The notes: generated from the letters alone by a model not told the origin. Counted from the first letter of the stretch, positions 46,226 through 55,013 are shown. The stretch is DNA of 64,000 bases from CALECP01 sp964389925 (GCA_964389925.1 CAYMGE010000015.1:1-64000); one strand, 5' to 3'. Made by a program: numbers and translations.

Positions 46226-46903
46226 ATGGATTTGAGTCCGTTCAATATCAAGATGAAACCATATCCTATTTTTTTAGTTGGCTTGGAAAATCGGCATTGT
46301 GTCGTGATTGGCGGTGGCGATGAAGCGGCGTTTAAGGCGCGGCAGTTGTTGGAGGTTGAGGCGAATGTGACGCTGATTTCGGCCGAGATCAGCGACCCCG
46401 AACTGCAACTTCTCGCCGACACAGGTGAAGTTCTCTGGATCGGCCGTGATTACCAATCGGGCGACTTACGCGGCGCATGGATCGTCATCGCTGAACGCCG
46501 TGACACCGACTATAATCAGCAAATTTTTGACGAAGCAGAAAAAGAACGTGCGCTTGTCACGGTGTTGGACAGCATTCCACATTGCAATGCAGTCGCGGGA
46601 TCAGTTGTGCGACAAGGAAATTTGGTGATGTCGTTTTCGACGAGTGGCTCGGCCCCTGCGTTAGCGGTGCGGTTACGGCAACGATTTGAAAAAGAGTTCG
46701 ATTGGGCGTATGGTGTTTTTCTCAATTGGATGCAGGAGTTGCGCCCGTTGATGAAGCAACGCCATCCCAAGTTTATCGAACGTAAGCGCGTTTATTATGA
46801 GTTGATCGATGCGGATGTGATTCCGTTGATTCGATCTGGTAATGAGATTGCCGCTCGTGGCCGGCTGGGTGAGATCGCTGGTTTACAGATGGCTGTAACA
46901 TGA
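46226..46903 (+). CDS. Siroheme synthase N-terminal type (precorrin-2 dehydrogenase/ferrochelatase)
   Basis: Oxidises precorrin-2 to sirohydrochlorin and may insert iron, making the siroheme needed by the sulfite reductase in the same operon. The 225 residues correspond to the CysG N-terminal/Met8p domain: PIFLVGLENRHCVVIGGGDEAAFKARQL is the NAD-binding start, and HCNAVAGSVVRQGNLVMSFSTSGSAPALA is the conserved active-site region. The methyltransferase domain of full CysG is absent. It starts 10 bases after cysH; an alternative start is the ATG at 46253. Confidence 0.9.
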   Translation: MDLSPFNIKMKPYPIFLVGLENRHCVVIGGGDEAAFKARQLLEVEANVTLISAEISDPELQLLADTGEVLWIGRDYQSGDLRGAWIVIAERRDTDYNQQIFDEAEKERALVTVLDSIPHCNAVAGSVVRQGNLVMSFSTSGSAPALAVRLRQRFEKEFDWAYGVFLNWMQELRPLMKQRHPKFIERKRVYYELIDADVIPLIRSGNEIAARGRLGEIAGLQMAVT

Positions 46904-47024
46904 GTCCACTGAAAAAAAGTCTTCATGTCACCGCCAGTGGGAGGAAAGTAGACGATCAGCGTGAAACTCGTGGACAAACTCTATGATTTTTGCCATTTGT
47001 ACCTTTTTGCAGCAGGGATATGTG

Positions 47025-48161
47025 TCATTTTCTGATGAGGAATAAGAACTCACGATGAGGTTCCTCAGCTTCTCGAATCCACTGATTTGTCCACTTCATA
47101 TCAGCCATCACATTCTTTTTGTAGTTCACTTTCACTACGCGGAGTATCGTTCCGTAGCTCTCCAAAATTTGATGTAGCTCATTTGCGGTTGCTCTACCTC
47201 CAGAACTGTAAGAGAGCAGCACATATTCAGCGTCAACTTGGCTGACAAGCCTTTCTATTGCCTCAACAGCAATGAATCGCCCAGAGTCCGGATTCCTGCG
47301 ATACTCTTCAAATAGATTAGAATATGCTTTGTCAGATGAGTCGGTACGCCTACGCGCTTTACCAAACAAACTTGGTTTATCATTGAGACACACAGTTTTC
47401 CACAGATGATAGTAAGCAGCATACCTAACACGTGATGGCGGCATTTTTTCGTTATTAGAGCCATATGGCGGATCAAAATACGCAAGATCAACTCTCAAAT
47501 TTTTGATTGCATCAAAAATGTTAAGATTTAAGACGCGATGCTCGCGGTTCTTTGGTTGAAAATTGGGGACTTCTAGAACGAGTGGTTTGTATGAACGAGG
47601 AGACCATCGCTTCAAATAGGAAGCATAGTGACCGACAGTACTGTCAACCTTATCAAGGGCAAGAATCAAGCTGGTCAGCACTACTGCTTTGTCCACCCCA
47701 TTCAACTGTAACAGCTCAACGTGTTCCCTAATTGCATCGAGTTTGTGGGTAACATGCAATTGCCAAGGCTTTTTTAAACCATCTGCTTGAACAGCACTAC
47801 CTTCGTTGGGATGCCCTCCATAATTCTCAGAAAACCATCCGTGCCTGCCTCCCAAACTGTTTAGCTCGTTAATTAGCTCACTATAGTAGCTTCGAGGATT
47901 TCCACTCAACAGATAGCAGGTTGCAAAAATCTTTGACCAGATTGCTAGATCGTTGGCATAAACTGTGTATCCTGCTCCTGCTAAAGCCTGCGTCACACGT
48001 GAAGTGCCAGAAAAGCCATCCAACACAGTAGTTGGATTTACATCATCTACTAGCTCAAGAATTTGAGACAGAAGTTTCAGCTTTGAACCAGCATATTTGA
48101 TTCCTTCGGTTTGAACCACTTTACTGGTATTTCCAAACAAAGAAGGCTGTAGTACGCTCAT
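47025..48161 (-). CDS. D12-class DNA adenine N6-methyltransferase
   Basis: 378 residues. The AdoMet motif I is TVLDGFSGTSRVTQALAGAGY and the catalytic motif IV is DPPYG (in YFDPPYGSNN), as in D12-class adenine methylases. A coupled gene ending with a 4-base overlap (ATGA) precedes it and is the likely cognate restriction enzyme. The recognition site cannot be read. The gene is visibly more AT-rich than its neighbours and lacks the TCGGCCGA octamer, both consistent with recent transfer. Confidence 0.88.
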   Translation of the reverse strand: MSVLQPSLFGNTSKVVQTEGIKYAGSKLKLLSQILELVDDVNPTTVLDGFSGTSRVTQALAGAGYTVYANDLAIWSKIFATCYLLSGNPRSYYSELINELNSLGGRHGWFSENYGGHPNEGSAVQADGLKKPWQLHVTHKLDAIREHVELLQLNGVDKAVVLTSLILALDKVDSTVGHYASYLKRWSPRSYKPLVLEVPNFQPKNREHRVLNLNIFDAIKNLRVDLAYFDPPYGSNNEKMPPSRVRYAAYYHLWKTVCLNDKPSLFGKARRRTDSSDKAYSNLFEEYRRNPDSGRFIAVEAIERLVSQVDAEYVLLSYSSGGRATANELHQILESYGTILRVVKVNYKKNVMADMKWTNQWIREAEEPHREFLFLIRK

Positions 48162-48991
48162 GGAATTCGATGCCCTCGTTTGACACGAACAATGTCCTCT
48201 TTGATTTTTTCTAAGGCTTTTTCGTGTCCTTGGATCGAGGAGATCAAAGCATGGGAGAAAAGCTCAACTAACACTAAATTGTGCGAATAATCAACCCAGC
48301 CATTCGTTAAACTGTCGAAATAAGCTGAGGCATTTTTCGTATGAGTCCATAATCCTCGCTGCAATGCGTTTGCATCTGGACCACCATATCTAACTTCACA
48401 AATGTATTGGTTATCTTTGTCAAAGAATCGATAAACAGGATGTTTTCGTCGGCCGCCTGTAATTTTTTCAATTATGGTTGTTCCATTTTTGGCTCGCTCA
48501 TAATCGAAAATCAGAATGTTGCATCGTTTTGATGCTTCATCATAAATGAGAGGCATGACGTTAACATCGTTAAACGCTGAAAATGCTGTGTTCTGAAAAA
48601 TGTCTGAGATTTGCCGTGGGTCAGTTGCAGGCATATGCAAAGACTCAAGATATGGGAACATTGTAAAGTCTTTGTCTGTTGAAAGTTGGAGCGGCCCATT
48701 ACCATATGCCTTTAGGCTGACAGGAATACTTTCTTGAGAAATCTCATTTGTTATTTCAATATCCTGTTCATGTGATTTCGCCCGAAATAAGTCTTTTCCA
48801 ACATGCACAGAACGAAAATCGTACATATATTGATTGATAAATTCAGATATGGCGATCTCAGCAAGATCACCATGTGTTTTGTTCCCAATCAAACGCATGG
48901 TGAATATATTCCCCAAAGTCATGGTGATGAGTTCGGGGTGCTTGCCAACGAGTAATTTGAATCGTGCAGTGAAGTCCTGATAAGCTGTCAT
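48158..48991 (-). CDS. Probable type II restriction endonuclease
   Basis: 277 residues with no family I can name. It contains THGDLAEIAISEFINQ early, and then EQDIEITNE and ESIPVSLKAYG, which could be the acidic residues and Lys of a PD-(D/E)xK nuclease core; the second acidic position is unusual (Ser-Leu-Lys). The call rests mainly on context: it is the first gene of a two-gene unit and its TGA overlaps the methyltransferase ATG, the standard arrangement of restriction-modification pairs. It shares the AT-rich composition of the methyltransferase gene. Confidence 0.65.
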   Translation of the reverse strand: MTAYQDFTARFKLLVGKHPELITMTLGNIFTMRLIGNKTHGDLAEIAISEFINQYMYDFRSVHVGKDLFRAKSHEQDIEITNEISQESIPVSLKAYGNGPLQLSTDKDFTMFPYLESLHMPATDPRQISDIFQNTAFSAFNDVNVMPLIYDEASKRCNILIFDYERAKNGTTIIEKITGGRRKHPVYRFFDKDNQYICEVRYGGPDANALQRGLWTHTKNASAYFDSLTNGWVDYSHNLVLVELFSHALISSIQGHEKALEKIKEDIVRVKRGHRIP

Positions 48992-49261
48992 GTCTCAATT
49001 TTACGACATCTTTCTGGAAATTGTCCGCTATTGTAAATGTCATTTCCCCGTTGTCGATGGTAATGAATATGCTGATTCATCCTTTGCTCCTATTGCTACA
49101 AACTCCATTTCACTCCCTAGCTCTCACCCATCAAACGCTGTCAATGTTCCTGTTGCAGTGAGGAAGTCAACTATGGTAACATGCGCTTCACCCCCGCCCG
49201 ACAAGAACCGTAAGTAAGGTTGAAGGATTGTGTAGATACCTTACTGAAAAAATCAAAATTC

Positions 49262-49266
49262 AGAGG
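49262..49266 (+). promoter_or_regulatory. Shine-Dalgarno site deciding the pepT start
   Basis: AGAGG lies 6 bases before the ATG at 49273. The open frame runs upstream to 49228, but only this ATG has a ribosome binding site and the correct N-terminus. Confidence 0.7.
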
Positions 49267-49272
49267 TATTTC

Positions 49273-50514
49273 ATGAACGCTATAAGAATGCAGCACGCGA
49301 TTGAGTCGCGTTTTCTCCGCTATGTCCAGATCGATACACAGAGTGATGTTGAATCTGAGACAGTTCCCAGCACGCAAAAACAATTTGATTTACTCAACCT
49401 AATTGCCGCTGAATTGCGCGAGATGGGGGTGTCCGATGTTGTGATTACCGACTATGCAACGGTGATTGGGACGATTCCCGCGACAGTAGCAGATGCGCCA
49501 AAAGTTGCGTTGCTGGCGCATGTCGATACAGCGATGGATTTTAGTGGGACGGGCGTGAAGCCGATTGTGCATCGCAACTATGACGGCTCGCCGATTGTGT
49601 TGCCCGATGCGCCGACGCGAATCATCGAGCCTGCTGACTATCCCTATCTTGCGACAAAGGTTGGGGAGGATGTCATTACAGCGAGCGGGACGACATTGTT
49701 GGGGGCGGATGATAAGGCTGGCGCGGCAATTGTGATGCAGGTGGCGGCCGAATTGCTAGCAAACCCCGATCTACCACATGGCGAAGTGCGCGTCTGCTTC
49801 ACACCAGATGAGGAGATTGGTCGGGGTGTTCATGCCAATTTGCCAGCAGATTTGGCAGTTGATGTCGCGTATACACTAGATGGAGGCAGTGTCGGGTCGG
49901 TGACTTATGAGACGTTTTCGGCCGATAACACCACCATCACCATCACAGGCGTTTCAATCCATCCCGGTAGCTCCAAAAACAAAATGGTTAGCGCAGTCAT
50001 GTTGGCTGCAAAACTGCTCTCGCGCCTGCCCGAAGACACGATGACTCCACCGACAACGGAAGGATACGAAGGCTTTATCCACTGCACGTCGATGCGCGGC
50101 AACGTTGCAGAAATGACGCTCAAATTTATCTTGCGCGACTTTGAGCGGGATGGATTGGCTGAAAAAGGGATGTTGTTGCAAAAAATCTGTGATGATCTGC
50201 GAGCGGAGGAGCCACGCGCCGTGATTGACTGTGATATTCGCAAAAGCTATCGCAACATGCGTTACTGGCTGGAAAATGATATGCGTCCCGTCAAATTGGC
50301 ATTTGAAGCGACGCGACGTGCGGGGTTAAAGCCATTTAGCAAGCCGACACGTGGTGGGACAGATGGTTCACGTCTAACTGAAATGGGCTTGCCCACGCCC
50401 AATTTGTTCACAGGGATGCAAAATGGGCATGGGCCGCTGGAGTTTGTGAGTGTGCAGGATATGAGGAGGTCGGCCGAAACCTGCCTCCACCTCCTCCAAC
50501 TGTGGGCAGATTGA
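49273..50514 (+). CDS. pepT: Peptidase T (tripeptidase, M20 family)
   Basis: A zinc aminotripeptidase of 413 residues. The metal and catalytic motifs are visible: LLAHVDTAMD (His and Asp), LLGADDKAGAA (bridging Asp), FTPDEEIGRG (Glu pair), YTLDGGSVGS, and the late PTRGGTDGSRL and NGHGPLEFV. The lid domain sits between about residues 205 and 310. It acts in the cytoplasm on tripeptides, completing peptide breakdown together with the M42 enzymes encoded nearby. Confidence 0.95.
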   Translation: MNAIRMQHAIESRFLRYVQIDTQSDVESETVPSTQKQFDLLNLIAAELREMGVSDVVITDYATVIGTIPATVADAPKVALLAHVDTAMDFSGTGVKPIVHRNYDGSPIVLPDAPTRIIEPADYPYLATKVGEDVITASGTTLLGADDKAGAAIVMQVAAELLANPDLPHGEVRVCFTPDEEIGRGVHANLPADLAVDVAYTLDGGSVGSVTYETFSADNTTITITGVSIHPGSSKNKMVSAVMLAAKLLSRLPEDTMTPPTTEGYEGFIHCTSMRGNVAEMTLKFILRDFERDGLAEKGMLLQKICDDLRAEEPRAVIDCDIRKSYRNMRYWLENDMRPVKLAFEATRRAGLKPFSKPTRGGTDGSRLTEMGLPTPNLFTGMQNGHGPLEFVSVQDMRRSAETCLHLLQLWAD

Positions 50515-50839
50515 CTTCTTCGCGTCCAATCTTCATCTACCATTACAACGCAGTGATTTGATATTTGGTCAGTTGGTCTATCAAATTACGGGTGTCGGCC
50601 GACCGCGTATTAGCCAAAATGCACTACTCAGTGTAAGGATTCCCGTTCCGCCACTTGCTGTTCAAATGGAGATTGTTTCGGCCGCGAAAATGGCACAGCA
50701 ACATTATGAAGATTGTCAGCGACGGAGCGAGCTAGCGATTCAAGAGGGAACAACAGCCATACAATCAGCTTATTCGTTTGCGACGGAAAAACTGTGTCCA
50801 CACAAATCTAAGAACGGAAGCGGTTACGTGGCGACTTAG
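50515..50839 (+). pseudogene. C-terminal remnant of a type I restriction specificity subunit (hsdS)
   Basis: The frame continues without a start codon from the end of pepT. It encodes GVGRPRISQNALLSVRIPVPPLAVQMEIV followed by helical AKMAQQHYEDCQRRSELAI, which is the end of a target-recognition domain plus a spacer helix of HsdS. The rest of the gene, and hsdM and hsdR, are missing, so it is a fragment. A TTG at 50558 could start a 93-residue peptide, but there is no reason to think it is functional. Confidence 0.65.
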
Positions 50840-50945
50840 CGTCAATCTGCTCTAAAAATTCAAGTTCCAGCAGATCATTTAGATAGTGTGCGACAACAGT
50901 AATGTCAGGTGGATTTTCTGCCAACAATTGAGCGAGTTTTGTCAT
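50808..50945 (-). CDS. Possible small protein, 45 aa, beside the attC-like site
   Basis: A short frame starting ATG 50945 and reading MTKLAQLLAENPPDITVVAH then YLNDLLELEFLEQID and a basic end. It has a protein-like composition with a helical pattern. It starts 44 bases beyond the attC-like site and in the direction expected for a following integron cassette gene. It overlaps the hsdS remnant by about 30 bases. No Shine-Dalgarno is seen. Confidence 0.3.
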   Translation of the reverse strand: MTKLAQLLAENPPDITVVAHYLNDLLELEFLEQIDAKSPRNRFRS

Positions 50946-50988
50946 ATGGGTAGTTTACCCTGTCACAGGAGTGGGCGCATTTGGATAT

Positions 50989-51040
50989 GGCTAACGCCTG
51001 CTTCAGCCGCGCTTCGCGTCGGCTGGAAGCCATGTTGGGC
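50989..51040 (-). other. attC-like integron recombination site
   Basis: Read on the minus strand the 52-base element begins GCCCAAC (a perfect RYYYAAC core), ends GTTAGCC (GTT core, one position off RRRY), and folds into an imperfect hairpin between. GCTTC pairs with GAAGC, AGCCG with CGGCT and CGC with GCG, and single C and A bases are left bulged on one side. Two bulged bases on one arm between R and L boxes are the recognised architecture of attC sites. It lies 26 bases after the stop of rmuC, where the attC of an rmuC cassette would be. Confidence 0.62.
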
Positions 51041-51066
51041 GGCGTAGACATCGCCATCGGAATTGC

Positions 51067-52359
51067 TCAAGGATGTCCAGATGGCAATCTTACCAGTGTG
51101 TCGATTTGCTCAGGCATTGAGATTTCATCAGAAGCGATACCCATTTCCTCGAACCTTCTTGCCGACGGCAGCAGCCGATTTTCAAGAGAGCCAACCGTTT
51201 TGTTGTAACTAGTCACTGTCTTATTCAGATTTTTTTGTACGTCGGTTAGGTGATCGAAAAGAATGCTTAATCGCCGATATAGTTCTTTGCCTTGTTCAGC
51301 AATTTTTCTCGAGTTTTCGGTTAGTTGATGCTGTTGCCAACCATATGATACCGCTTTTAACAACGCCAAAAGCGTAACGGGTGTTGCAATTAGAACCCGT
51401 TGGTTAATTGCAAAATCGAGAAGATTTGGGTCAAAATCAAACGCTGCCCCTAAACACGCTTCATTTGGCACAAACATCACAACAAAATCCGGAGCTTGCT
51501 CAAATTGGCTCCAATACTGCTTGTTGCTCAATTCTCTCACACGTGATTTCATCGCTTTAGCATGACTTATTAACTTTATTTTCCTCTCCTGCTCATTTTC
51601 CGCTTCCATTGCATCAAGATAGGCTTCTAATGGAACTTTTGCGTCTAGTGGTAGTAATCCTCCATTAGGTAAATACGTGATCATGTCTGGCCGCCCGTGA
51701 TCTGTGCTAACTTGCTCAACATACGATACGTTTTTCACCATTCCAGCCATTTCTACAACACGTCGAAGCTGCAACTCTCCCCAACGCCCACGTACCGTAG
51801 GAGATCGCAGTGCCTGTGTCAGTGACACAGTTGTCTTTTGTAAATTAGCATGAGTTGTTGAAAGTTGACGAAGCTGTTCTTCAAGTCCCTTGTAAGAACC
51901 CTCTCTTTTTAACTCAATCTCATGTATCTGTTTCTCAAGTACTGCTAGTTTTTGATTAAGTGGATTCACCACATTTGAGAGCTTCTCATCGGAGCGGTTT
52001 AGGAATTTATCGGAATTGTTCTGTAGAGTTTGACTTGCTAAAGACTCAAAAGCATCTCGCATTTGAGTTTGTGCGGAATTCAACCATGATAGCTTTTCTG
52101 AGTCTGCTTCACGCTCTTTACTGATTTCTGCTAGTTTAATTTGCATCTCTGTTGTCGATGCTTTTAGCTGCTCATACTCTGGTTCGATTTGGGCAATCTC
52201 TTTCTCTAACTCCGACGCTTTGCTTTTATATTGAGCCAAGTCAATTCTTACCTGCTCCGAAACAGAGCGTGTTCGTAATTGCGCATATAACCAAGTGATA
52301 ATCGCCCCGATCACAAATGAAATTAAATTCGTTATGATTGTTGATGTATCCATATTCAT
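51067..52359 (-). CDS. rmuC: RmuC-family DNA recombination protein, probably on an integron cassette
   Basis: 430 residues. An N-terminal membrane segment (IITNLISFVIGAIITWLYAQ) is followed by a long coiled coil to about residue 165 and the RmuC nuclease-like domain: SPTVRGRWGELQLRRVVEMAGM, LPLDAKVPLEAY and DFVVMFVPNEA. RmuC limits rearrangements at inverted repeats and has been linked to defence-like roles. The gene is flanked by an attC-like site downstream and by an integrase remnant upstream in the opposite orientation, which is the geometry of the first cassette of an integron. It has no TCGGCCGA site and is AT-richer than its surroundings. Confidence 0.9.
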   Translation of the reverse strand: MNMDTSTIITNLISFVIGAIITWLYAQLRTRSVSEQVRIDLAQYKSKASELEKEIAQIEPEYEQLKASTTEMQIKLAEISKEREADSEKLSWLNSAQTQMRDAFESLASQTLQNNSDKFLNRSDEKLSNVVNPLNQKLAVLEKQIHEIELKREGSYKGLEEQLRQLSTTHANLQKTTVSLTQALRSPTVRGRWGELQLRRVVEMAGMVKNVSYVEQVSTDHGRPDMITYLPNGGLLPLDAKVPLEAYLDAMEAENEQERKIKLISHAKAMKSRVRELSNKQYWSQFEQAPDFVVMFVPNEACLGAAFDFDPNLLDFAINQRVLIATPVTLLALLKAVSYGWQQHQLTENSRKIAEQGKELYRRLSILFDHLTDVQKNLNKTVTSYNKTVGSLENRLLPSARRFEEMGIASDEISMPEQIDTLVRLPSGHP

Positions 52360-52394
52360 CTACTGCTTTTGTTCTAAATGACAGACTTTTAGTT

Positions 52395-52658
52395 GCATAA
52401 GCCGCAAAATCTGTTCGCAGTTTTGTCGGCTTCATGCGCTGTTGGTGCGGGCGTTGAGACTTCGCGCAGAACGTTTTGTTGAGTTAGCCCGCACCAACTT
52501 ATTATTAAGCCGAATGGGTTTCCGCATAAGTCAGTAATTTTTGGTGTTATGTGGAACAAAATTCGGCATAAGACCGTAAATCACCTACAATTGCCGAAGT
52601 TTTTTCGGGATAAGCCGATACTTGTCTACTTATGCGGAGTTTTGTCCGTATAAGACAG
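52395..52658. repeat. Cluster of CGGNATAAGNC-type repeats
   Basis: At least seven related copies lie in 264 bases. They are GCATAAGCC (52395-52403), CGGCTTCATGC inverted (52427-52437), CCGCATAAGTC (52522-52532), CGGCATAAGACCG (52564-52576), CGGGATAAGCCG (52606-52617), ACTTATGCGG inverted (52628-52637) and CCGTATAAGAC (52646-52656). They sit directly upstream of the integrase remnant and look like integrase- or transposase-binding iterons. Confidence 0.55.
52441..52498. repeat. 12-base inverted repeat near the integrase remnant
   Basis: GTTGGTGCGGGC at 52441-52452 and its exact complement at 52487-52498 enclose 34 bases. The right half contains GTTAGCC, the same core as the attC-like site at 50989. 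It may be a remnant of the attI or another recombination site, but the core orientation does not fit a complete attC. Confidence 0.5.
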
Positions 52659-52686
52659 TCAAACGCGGCGGAAACCCGATTTGTAA

Positions 52687-52893
52687 AAGAAGTATAAAGG
52701 ACACATAAAACGATGGCAAGTAGTACTCTTTCATGACAAAACACATCCAGCCAAACTGGGAAAACTTCATGTTGAACAGTTTCTCACTCATCTCGCGGTG
52801 ACGGAGCATGTCGCTCGTTCGACGCAAAATCAGGCGTTGAGTGCGCTCCTTTTCCTGTACAAAGTTGTACTAGCCGCACAAAACGTACCATAG
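52687..52893 (+). pseudogene. Truncated integron-type tyrosine recombinase (IntI-like N-terminal domain)
   Basis: The frame encodes about 68 residues without a start codon, including HIKRWQVVLFHDKTHP and VEQFLTHLAV, then STQNQALSALLFLYKVVL, and ends at TAG. These match the SAM-like core-binding domain of integron integrases and their close relatives. The catalytic domain with the R-H-R-Y residues is absent; the next feature is the 3' end of an M42 peptidase gene, so the integrase was cut by a deletion. An upstream TAA at 52684 interrupts its beginning. Confidence 0.75.
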
Positions 52894-52930
52894 AGCGTGA
52901 CTCACAGGCATCCCTGCCTATAGTATATTT

Positions 52931-53923
52931 TTACAGGTCAAGTGGCTCGTTCAACACCTCGAGCAAGAGTTTGAGGGCGTTTTTGATATCAGAGAGCGAC
53001 ACTGTCTCACTGGTGCTGTGGACGTAGCGGCAGGGGATAGAGATGCAGCCAGCAATCACGCCGGGCCCTGAGATTTGTATCGCACGAGCATCGGTTGAGC
53101 CACCGGAGAGAACTTCGAGTTGATAGGGGACATCGGCCGAGTCCGCCACCCTACGCATCAACTTAACCAACCCTTGGTGCGCGATCATGCCCGAATCTTT
53201 CACCTTTATGGCAGGCCCCTTGCCCAAGCTAACTGCCATTTTTGCCCCGTTGGGCGTGTCCCCCGTCAACGTTACGTCGAGCGAGATACCGATGTCGGGC
53301 GCAATGGTGTTTGCGGCCGCTGTTGCCCCGCGTACACCAATCTCTTCCTGCACAGTGAAGACAAAGTAGATATCGTGTGGTGAGCTTTCGAGCTGCTGCA
53401 ACGCTGCAATGGCAATCGCACAGCAAACGCGGTCATCCATTGCTTTGCTGGTCAAGTAGTCGCCACGTTCGACAAACGTCTGCCAGAAGATGCCCGCGTC
53501 TCCAACAGAAACAGGACAATCTTCAGGACTGCTTGCGCCCACATCGATGTAGAATTTGTTTAAGCCGCCCAATCGGCCGCGATCCTTCCGTTTTTCCGTG
53601 TAGATCACGCCAATTGTGCCATCAGCAAACTTGGCGCGTGCGCCACCGAGATGTAAGTTGTTTACACCGCCGATATTGGCAAAACGCAAAAAGCCATCTT
53701 TGGTGATATGTGAGACCATGAAGCCAATTTCGTCCATGTGAGCGGCGAGCATCACTTTTTTGCCGCTGCCATCCCCCTTTTTGAGCGCAATGAGATTGCC
53801 CATTGCATCGACCGTGATTTCATCGACAAATGGCTCAATTTCAGCGCGAATCAAGGCGCGAACTTGATCTTCAAACCCAGAAGGCCCGTAAGCCTCGACC
53901 AATTTTTGAATTAACTGTTGCAT
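52931..53923 (-). CDS. M42 family metallo-aminopeptidase, copy 1
   Basis: A cobalt/zinc-dependent aminopeptidase of the TET type, 330 residues. Metal and catalytic motifs: AAHMDEIGFMVSHI, KAMDDRVCCA, FTVQEEIGVRGA (catalytic Glu pair), SLDVTLTGDTP and CRYVHSTSE. Such enzymes form dodecamers that trim peptides released by cytosolic proteases. It is the last of three adjacent M42 genes on the minus strand and starts 31 bases after copy 2. Confidence 0.92.
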   Translation of the reverse strand: MQQLIQKLVEAYGPSGFEDQVRALIRAEIEPFVDEITVDAMGNLIALKKGDGSGKKVMLAAHMDEIGFMVSHITKDGFLRFANIGGVNNLHLGGARAKFADGTIGVIYTEKRKDRGRLGGLNKFYIDVGASSPEDCPVSVGDAGIFWQTFVERGDYLTSKAMDDRVCCAIAIAALQQLESSPHDIYFVFTVQEEIGVRGATAAANTIAPDIGISLDVTLTGDTPNGAKMAVSLGKGPAIKVKDSGMIAHQGLVKLMRRVADSADVPYQLEVLSGGSTDARAIQISGPGVIAGCISIPCRYVHSTSETVSLSDIKNALKLLLEVLNEPLDL

Positions 53924-53954
53924 TTGATTTTAGAGTTACGTCCAAATAGTCGCA

Positions 53955-55013
53955 TCAATTTCGTTCGATCACGGTGCGGGTGAGCGAGCGGAGAGCGGCA
54001 TCTGCGAGACGCACGTAGTTTTGATAATCTTTTAGGTTTATCATCATCCAGCCAGTGTGGGCGTGGCGACCGGGCAGGCCAATTGTGGCGGCCGAGCAGC
54101 CACCGCGTGCGCGTTGCACCGCCCCCGTATTTGTGCCACCCCCGCCGGGACGACGGATTTGGTACGGAATGTCGTTTGCGCTGCCGGCTTGCATGATGTG
54201 GCGAACGAGGCGCGGGTCTTGAATCGTGTGGCTGTCCATGACGTAGAGAGCAGCCCCTTTCCCAAGCTCCGTATTGGAACCACGATCTAAGTCGTTGGGC
54301 AAATCATAAGCAGGTGTACATTCGAGGATGAGAGCGACATCGGGTTCAACCCCATAGGCCGCGACAGTGGCTCCGCGCAGGCCGACCTCTTCCTGCACGG
54401 TGAAGGCGGCGTAGATGTCGAAGGGGTAACGGTCGCCCCGCAGTAATTCTATTAGTGCAGCACAGGCAGCACGGTTGTCGAATGCTTTGGAGAGAGCCGT
54501 TCGGCCGAATTTATCATCTTCTCCCAATTCGACATACTCACTAAAAAATGTCGCCCTATCCCCAATTTTTACCCGACCACCGACGCTACTCTTGTCCTTT
54601 GTGCCAATGTCAATCCGCAGACTGCTCATTGAGGGCATTTTGCCATATTCAGAGCGTGTTTTGAGAAGATGGACTGGTTTGAGGCCGATGACACCGCGTG
54701 TTTTTTTGCGGCCGATTTCTACCACCTGCCCCGCCACAACGAGCGGACTCAACCCCCCGACAGGCAGAAATTGCAGCGACCCGTTGCCATCAATCCCTGT
54801 GATAATCAACCCAACCTCATCGATATGTGCATCGATCATCACTTTCAGGTCAGATTCACCGGTTCCCTTTTTGAGCGCGATAATGCTGCCGAGCGCGTCA
54901 ACATGCCATTCATCGACGAGCGGCTCGATTAAATCTCGAATGAGCGTGCGAATTTCGACCTCATCGCCTGAGATGCCGCTGGCGGTTGTGAGTTTTTGAA
55001 GGAGTTCGTTCAC
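53955..55013 (-). CDS. M42 family metallo-aminopeptidase, copy 2
   Basis: 352 residues, paralogous to its two neighbours. Motifs: DAHIDEVGLIITGI, KAFDNRAACAAL, FTVQEEVGLRGATVAAY, LILECTPAYDLP and PGRHAHTGWMM. A Glu (LILECT) replaces the usual Asp in the fourth metal-ligand segment, and His (GRHAHT) replaces the C-terminal RYxH pattern, so metal choice or specificity may differ from copies 1 and 3. It begins 5 bases after the stop of copy 3, in an operon. Confidence 0.9.
   Translation of the reverse strand: MNELLQKLTTASGISGDEVEIRTLIRDLIEPLVDEWHVDALGSIIALKKGTGESDLKVMIDAHIDEVGLIITGIDGNGSLQFLPVGGLSPLVVAGQVVEIGRKKTRGVIGLKPVHLLKTRSEYGKMPSMSSLRIDIGTKDKSSVGGRVKIGDRATFFSEYVELGEDDKFGRTALSKAFDNRAACAALIELLRGDRYPFDIYAAFTVQEEVGLRGATVAAYGVEPDVALILECTPAYDLPNDLDRGSNTELGKGAALYVMDSHTIQDPRLVRHIMQAGSANDIPYQIRRPGGGGTNTGAVQRARGGCSAATIGLPGRHAHTGWMMINLKDYQNYVRLADAALRSLTRTVIERN

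Noticed and set aside
52441..52498. Second attC site
   Set aside because: It has an inverted repeat and a GTTAGCC core, but the RYYYAAC and GTT cores are in the wrong order, so I list it only as an inverted repeat.
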